Positions 7,201 through 7,784 of a DNA stretch of 7,784 bases are shown here, one piece after another. Position 1 is the stretch's first letter; each line of letters begins with the position of its first letter. The notes beneath the pieces were generated by a model. That model saw only the letters and a program-made list of their open reading frames with translations, made no database searches and was not told the DNA's origin. Source of the stretch: Planctomycetota bacterium (GTDB taxonomy: Bacteria > Planctomycetota > PUPC01 > JABMSA01); assembly GCA_013202185.1 (NCBI GenBank), contig JABMSA010000038.1, positions 1-7,784 on the forward strand, written 5' to 3'. The translations under genes were made by a program, and so were the position numbers.

Positions 7201-7784
7201 GCAGCTTTCACGTCGGGCTTGGCATCGGGCTTGGCCGCGAGTGCCTTGGCCGACTCGACCTGCGCCTGCTCCCTGGCAAGAGCAGCGCTGATGCGGCCGA
7301 CGCTCTGCTGCCTGATCATCGCTCGCGCGGCCCACGCACTGATCTGGCCTTCGGCCGAGACGCGCGCGGCCAGGGCGGCGTTGTCGCCGCCTTCCTTTTC
7401 GGCGCTCGCAAGCCAGGTGGTCCAGTCGCCATGATCGCGCACCCGATCTTTATATTCTTCGGACAAGCTTACAGGCGTGAGGCCCTTCAGGAATATCTTC
7501 AGGCACAGAGCGTTGCGGCCCGGCTCCCACATGCCGAACTCCTGCTCGGCGGCGAGGGCCGCGTATTCCTTCAGTGCATCGGCGCGGCGCCCGGTGCGCC
7601 AGAGGCAGTCGGCGTGGCGCTCGCGGTGGCGAAGATTGAGCGGAAACTGCTGCTTGAGCTTTGCCAACTCGCCGAGCGCCCGGGCCGGGTCCATCAGTGC
7701 GAGGGTCTCGGACCGCATCATTCGGCCGCGCTGGTCGCGAGGGAACTTGGCCAGGTAGGCGTCCCACTGGGCCAGCCCCCAGGC
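1251..7784 (-). CDS. Giant TPR / beta-sandwich repeat / discoidin-domain protein, 5' end outside window
   Basis: The frame is open from the right edge to a TAA at 1253-1251, at least 2177 codons. The first Met pair (7721-7716) is probably internal: 21 further sense codons lie upstream in frame, they continue the helical TPR-like pattern, and no Shine-Dalgarno is visible before it. Residue numbers here and below count from the Met at 7721. Seen in order: helical TPR solenoid (to about 690) with a coiled coil (about 140-212); six divergent beta-sandwich repeats (about 684-1875), the second split by an F5/8 type C domain (about 968-1096); a charged helical insert (about 1487-1640); C-terminal TPRs (about 1893-2156). 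TPRs and discoidin-like modules are binding modules, and no catalytic motif was recognised. Export to the periplasm or cell surface is inferred from domain content; any signal peptide would lie outside the window. The role is probably a scaffold in an envelope complex with the two following genes. Certain as a gene, uncertain in function. Confidence 0.93.
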   Translation of the reverse strand, partial: AWGLAQWDAYLAKFPRDQRGRMMRSETLALMDPARALGELAKLKQQFPLNLRHRERHADCLWRTGRRADALKEYAALAAEQEFGMWEPGRNALCLKIFLKGLTPVSLSEEYKDRVRDHGDWTTWLASAEKEGGDNAALAARVSAEGQISAWAARAMIRQQSVGRISAALAREQAQVESAKALAAKPDAKPDVKAAARAAVARSERRIAQLKKEIQRAEARSKTAEARLAAFRKATGLAPDQPAMELPLRFAGACLKKGSISAGAVYNLAARLFSKDKEAARPFLEYVMRYSTNVGQVRWAVDRLVELGVAGEDVGAAARTLAAVGMRKPRDGTHAEWLRRSCDLALQSGDVFTFARSAQVLAQLHKGNKQLSGYLDRLGEVFEKAGNFTTAEHEYRRVIMAAREPNKKRRAQLSLAALYEKLGRSEDAINVLSNIVRLEPPGRKQKPRLTPTPPATGKVLPEDTAALLLAARSYLSLEKGDFALDAYDRAAVQKNFGGAVKPERELLESLCRACLLAVRPNVGKATADDKHSTLPIIILQRGEKVLKLVDTIFRFYGKTLTPYQTVSATLLRADATIMMRNYPRAIEEIRAARKAAGDTPAKLLAELKMGEVHLATDNADQAVQIFKKLARLNMPDVSPVALFWLGTTQLKMNRRDDAIESFRILWERFADSELVRQAIYTIAQTYAEQGAFLDAIRLYEAVGAINSIQLEKVAPGDALTAKVWDADHYLGTGEYTIPVQVRSSSGDSERVLLDMNKINHSLFLGNVRTELGEPNRGDGILQVYGTDMIYVTYRDRFKSLGKGEEATVENVQGERTTDLIQVVADASIKVSPRVFVEREEEEDDVYIEKTQSELEEERRLAALSAKLERGEAVIRPGNLVYLRVDDGDLDRSAEPDKIAVTVFTFSPEDQRTRGRRNVDLAQAMAKPLGMPISDVIPSNGDFGWERSSAPKPGNRPRLDQVRAVLTETGPHTGIFYGAVKTDVNGPTAIVSDTSGDNIAAFAIDGKNGSKDAWMGFIDNKPGKWLEIDLKGLYEVGKITWDRGEGADDRYMIDYTVTLRGDGPPMVIERKGNKSAHNNEIPLEKPVSCRWVRFTALTFEGDAPAISQVRILDKDGEQIVPSDLSPLERVGNDILEFNVGDCMAAEILDEENFDPGRPMKRLSNPLGVAYVDGHIDAVYLSLGKNRYLGSLFINEKDNKDDVYVRRTKRVTTDDVLQIAVVDPDLDVDATANRVSVEVHSSSGDGATLEAEEIGATTAVFKARIQLSPNPMAKEEANRLWVRSGDYIVMRYLDEQNRNPGHPVYRASFVFAADEEVADFAEVSVAAESPQQEEGSFSPPHWKFKLRDPDQALPGIDRVEMQAMSFATGDSARFLVLLRDLDGMFSSNLPVSISDKPVIPMRKDADPRAARRIRTLDDHGWLSRNRNQPASRGRGKEKDYLAIPLAVVGDDLVWTSYTDATPGAPAGRLFVPVVEPKILDDLHKLGVNIGALPEEARTEGIFVDLKDPCLALAETKKDREKQVLAEIARKKRHYKRMLATYETTLRSIGKRIEELSPKQPEKKLDEPGRDAPPEAIRDKDVPLTEGEDIDDIAGLEDADLLTMENLVMAAALKRDRDGLSQAARALQRRLSALERYGTDELEAEIDRMEAEYRAQMDERDEQDEQTPGTTPLPWYRKADWWRNCGGVVPGTLLRIRVTDPELAGETAELRIAALGTSMPGFIKLPAKAVPDQQGVYELAVPTTPDENANGALSLKGVRSLRISYEDTVQTKFPPDRSGYLSLASNGTLNVTGPDFLEPKTSFHLGEDIYMIIRDTDMDKTKERDYLWVEITSDVGDKEHFPIRETQPHTGVFRGSIPTKLAEPKENDGALAAKFGGTFEVKYVDELWRGDSVVPPEHMKQSSFVPGTDGTVETFARQLKRGWLQRDVLFSTALAEYELGKSSTEMGAVQRGRRHLLASRDRYRVLMEQYPNDPVCAHATYYLGNIHFLLGDYPAAVKSLQEVIDRWPKTPFRAKALYKLGTCHMKAGHVDGAVECFVNLAYHHSDSPLVAESMLAMAQHFSNNKRYKAAAGVGNAFVNKFPGHEKTGNMYLRLAGWLIVEKKHPSAIELLEEAEKVLPDSPNMPAFLYWHADCLFKQAGLGSVDYKRGIILLQRVTYDYPDSKWARYATARLAEKDALD
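1254..2045 (-). other. C-terminal TPR block of the giant protein
   Basis: Residues about 1893-2156 return to TPRs with well-kept consensus positions. The best units begin near 1953 (ATYYLGNIHFLLGDYPAAVK), 1989 (KALYKLGTCHMKAGHVDGAV), 2025 (about 35 residues, NNKRY turn) and 2063 (YLRLAGWLIVEKKHPSAIEL), and the last ends D-Y-P-D-S-K-W-A-R-Y-A. The recurring (Y/F/W)-P-x-(D/S/T)-x-(P/K) ends with following A-x-Y are typical of BamD/YbgF-like envelope TPRs, which fits a periplasmic or outer-membrane site. The protein ends only seven residues after the last Leu-Ala pair, so nothing follows the TPRs. Confidence 0.78.
2802..3263 (-). other. Long charged helical insert between beta repeats D and E
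   Basis: Residues about 1487-1640 break the beta region. A first helix (about 1488-1533, Lys/Arg/Glu-rich, containing RKKRHYKRMLATYETTLRSI) is followed by a Pro/Asp/Glu-rich loop (about 1534-1575) and a second helix (about 1577-1642, containing RALQRRLSALERYG and EAEIDRMEAEYRAQMDERDE). This suggests a coiled-coil hairpin protruding from the beta-sandwich stack, as in proteins that bridge distances or oligomerise. It is assigned from amphipathic spacing by eye. Confidence 0.6.
4434..4820 (-). other. F5/8 type C (discoidin-like) domain in the giant protein
   Basis: Residues about 968-1096 match the layout of F5/8C domains: an A-x-D-G start (AIDG at 981-984) followed by Trp992, the hallmark K-W-L-E-I-D-L strand (1002-1008), V-G-K-I-T-W-D-R (1014-1021), D-Y-T-V-T-L-R-G-D-G (1032-1041), C-R-W-V-R-F (1067-1072) and a closing A-I-S-Q-V-R-I strand (1083-1089). 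Such domains are beta-barrels that usually bind carbohydrates or, in some eukaryotic proteins, lipid head groups. The ligand here cannot be read from sequence; a glycan of the envelope or environment is the natural guess. It lies inside beta repeat B rather than beside it. Confidence 0.82.
5172..5276 (-). other. Acidic, probably helical linker between beta repeats A and B
   Basis: Residues 816-850 begin with a dense acidic run (EREEEEDD, 816-823) and continue as a Glu/Arg/Leu-rich helix (SELEEERRLAALSAKLERG). They separate repeat A from repeat B. The segment is strongly charged and has no beta-strand pattern. It may be a flexible spacer or a cation-binding patch; the sequence does not decide. 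Confidence 0.55.
7086..7304 (-). other. Coiled-coil insertion in the N-terminal solenoid
   Basis: Residues about 140-212 are rich in Ala, Arg, Lys, Glu and Gln with heptad-like spacing (for example RSERRIAQLKKEIQRAEA), and contain no Pro or Gly apart from two AKPD units near residue 165. This looks like a helical hairpin: one helix before the AKPD turn and a longer one after it. It could mediate oligomerisation or act as a spacer. The prediction is by eye only. Confidence 0.6.
7212..7235 (-). repeat. Two-copy 12-nt tandem repeat encoding AKPD-AKPD
   Basis: Positions 7212-7223 and 7224-7235 are identical at 11 of 12 bases and encode two AKPD units (residues 163-170) at the turn of the coiled-coil hairpin. 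It is in frame, so copy-number change would lengthen or shorten the turn without breaking the gene. It may be only a small slippage duplication. Confidence 0.7.

Larger units (their letters stand above)
5652..7784 (-). other. N-terminal alpha-solenoid (divergent TPRs) of the giant protein
   Basis: This part of the giant CDS is almost wholly helical and shows TPR-like spacing of small residues, aromatics and helix-ending prolines. The clearest units are residues 381-415 (LAALYEKLGRSEDAINVL core), 583-612 (KMGEVHLATDNADQAVQIF), 618-651 (LFWLGTTQLKMNRRDDAIESF) and 654-685 (AIYTIAQTYAEQGAFLDAIRLY). The first residues in the window (a WDAYLAKFPRD segment) already fit a TPR second helix ending in the usual Pro, which is why the solenoid must begin upstream. 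TPR solenoids normally bind other proteins; the ligand here is unknown. Residues 420-440 form a Pro/Lys/Arg-rich break between units. Confidence 0.75.

Noticed and set aside
7716..7721. Met pair as the start of the giant gene
   Set aside because: There are 21 in-frame sense codons upstream with TPR-like pattern and no Shine-Dalgarno nearby, so the gene begins beyond the right edge.

Overview
All coding sequence in this window lies on the minus strand, in three tightly packed reading frames. Read in the direction of transcription (right to left) they are: (1) a giant multidomain protein that enters across the right edge and ends at 1251 (at least 2177 codons); (2) a membrane-anchored DUF4159-family protein (1235-216); (3) the start of a small exported TPR-type protein that runs off the left edge (209-1). 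The gaps are only 15 nt and 6 nt, so one transcript is very likely. No promoter, terminator, RNA gene, CRISPR array, insertion sequence or integration site is visible.

The DNA is G+C-rich (about 60% or slightly more, by eye). Very large TPR/beta-sandwich proteins beside a TonB-like anchored DUF4159 protein suggest the PVC superphylum (Planctomycetes, Lentisphaerae, Kiritimatiellae) or a related uncultured lineage. This rests on architecture and recall, not on a search.

The giant protein has four parts. An N-terminal alpha-solenoid of divergent TPRs (from the right edge to about 5650) contains a coiled-coil segment. A central region (about 5670-2090) carries six divergent copies of a beta-sandwich repeat built around D-x-D and S-G-D...TG-(I/V)-F motifs; one copy is split by a complete F5/8 type C (discoidin-like) domain, and a long charged helical segment lies between copies 4 and 5. 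A final block of TPRs (about 2045-1254) looks like BamD/YbgF-type envelope TPRs.

The DUF4159 protein has one N-terminal transmembrane helix, a strongly basic linker, a glycine-rich hinge and the DUF4159 domain. The last gene encodes a signal peptide with a possible lipobox, then a TPR-like helix pair. Together they look like parts of one cell-envelope assembly: a very large exported scaffold, an inner-membrane anchored partner and a small, possibly outer-membrane, TPR protein. The function is unknown. My working hypothesis, which needs the flanking genes to test, is an envelope-spanning complex, possibly energised by ExbB/ExbD-type proteins encoded nearby.
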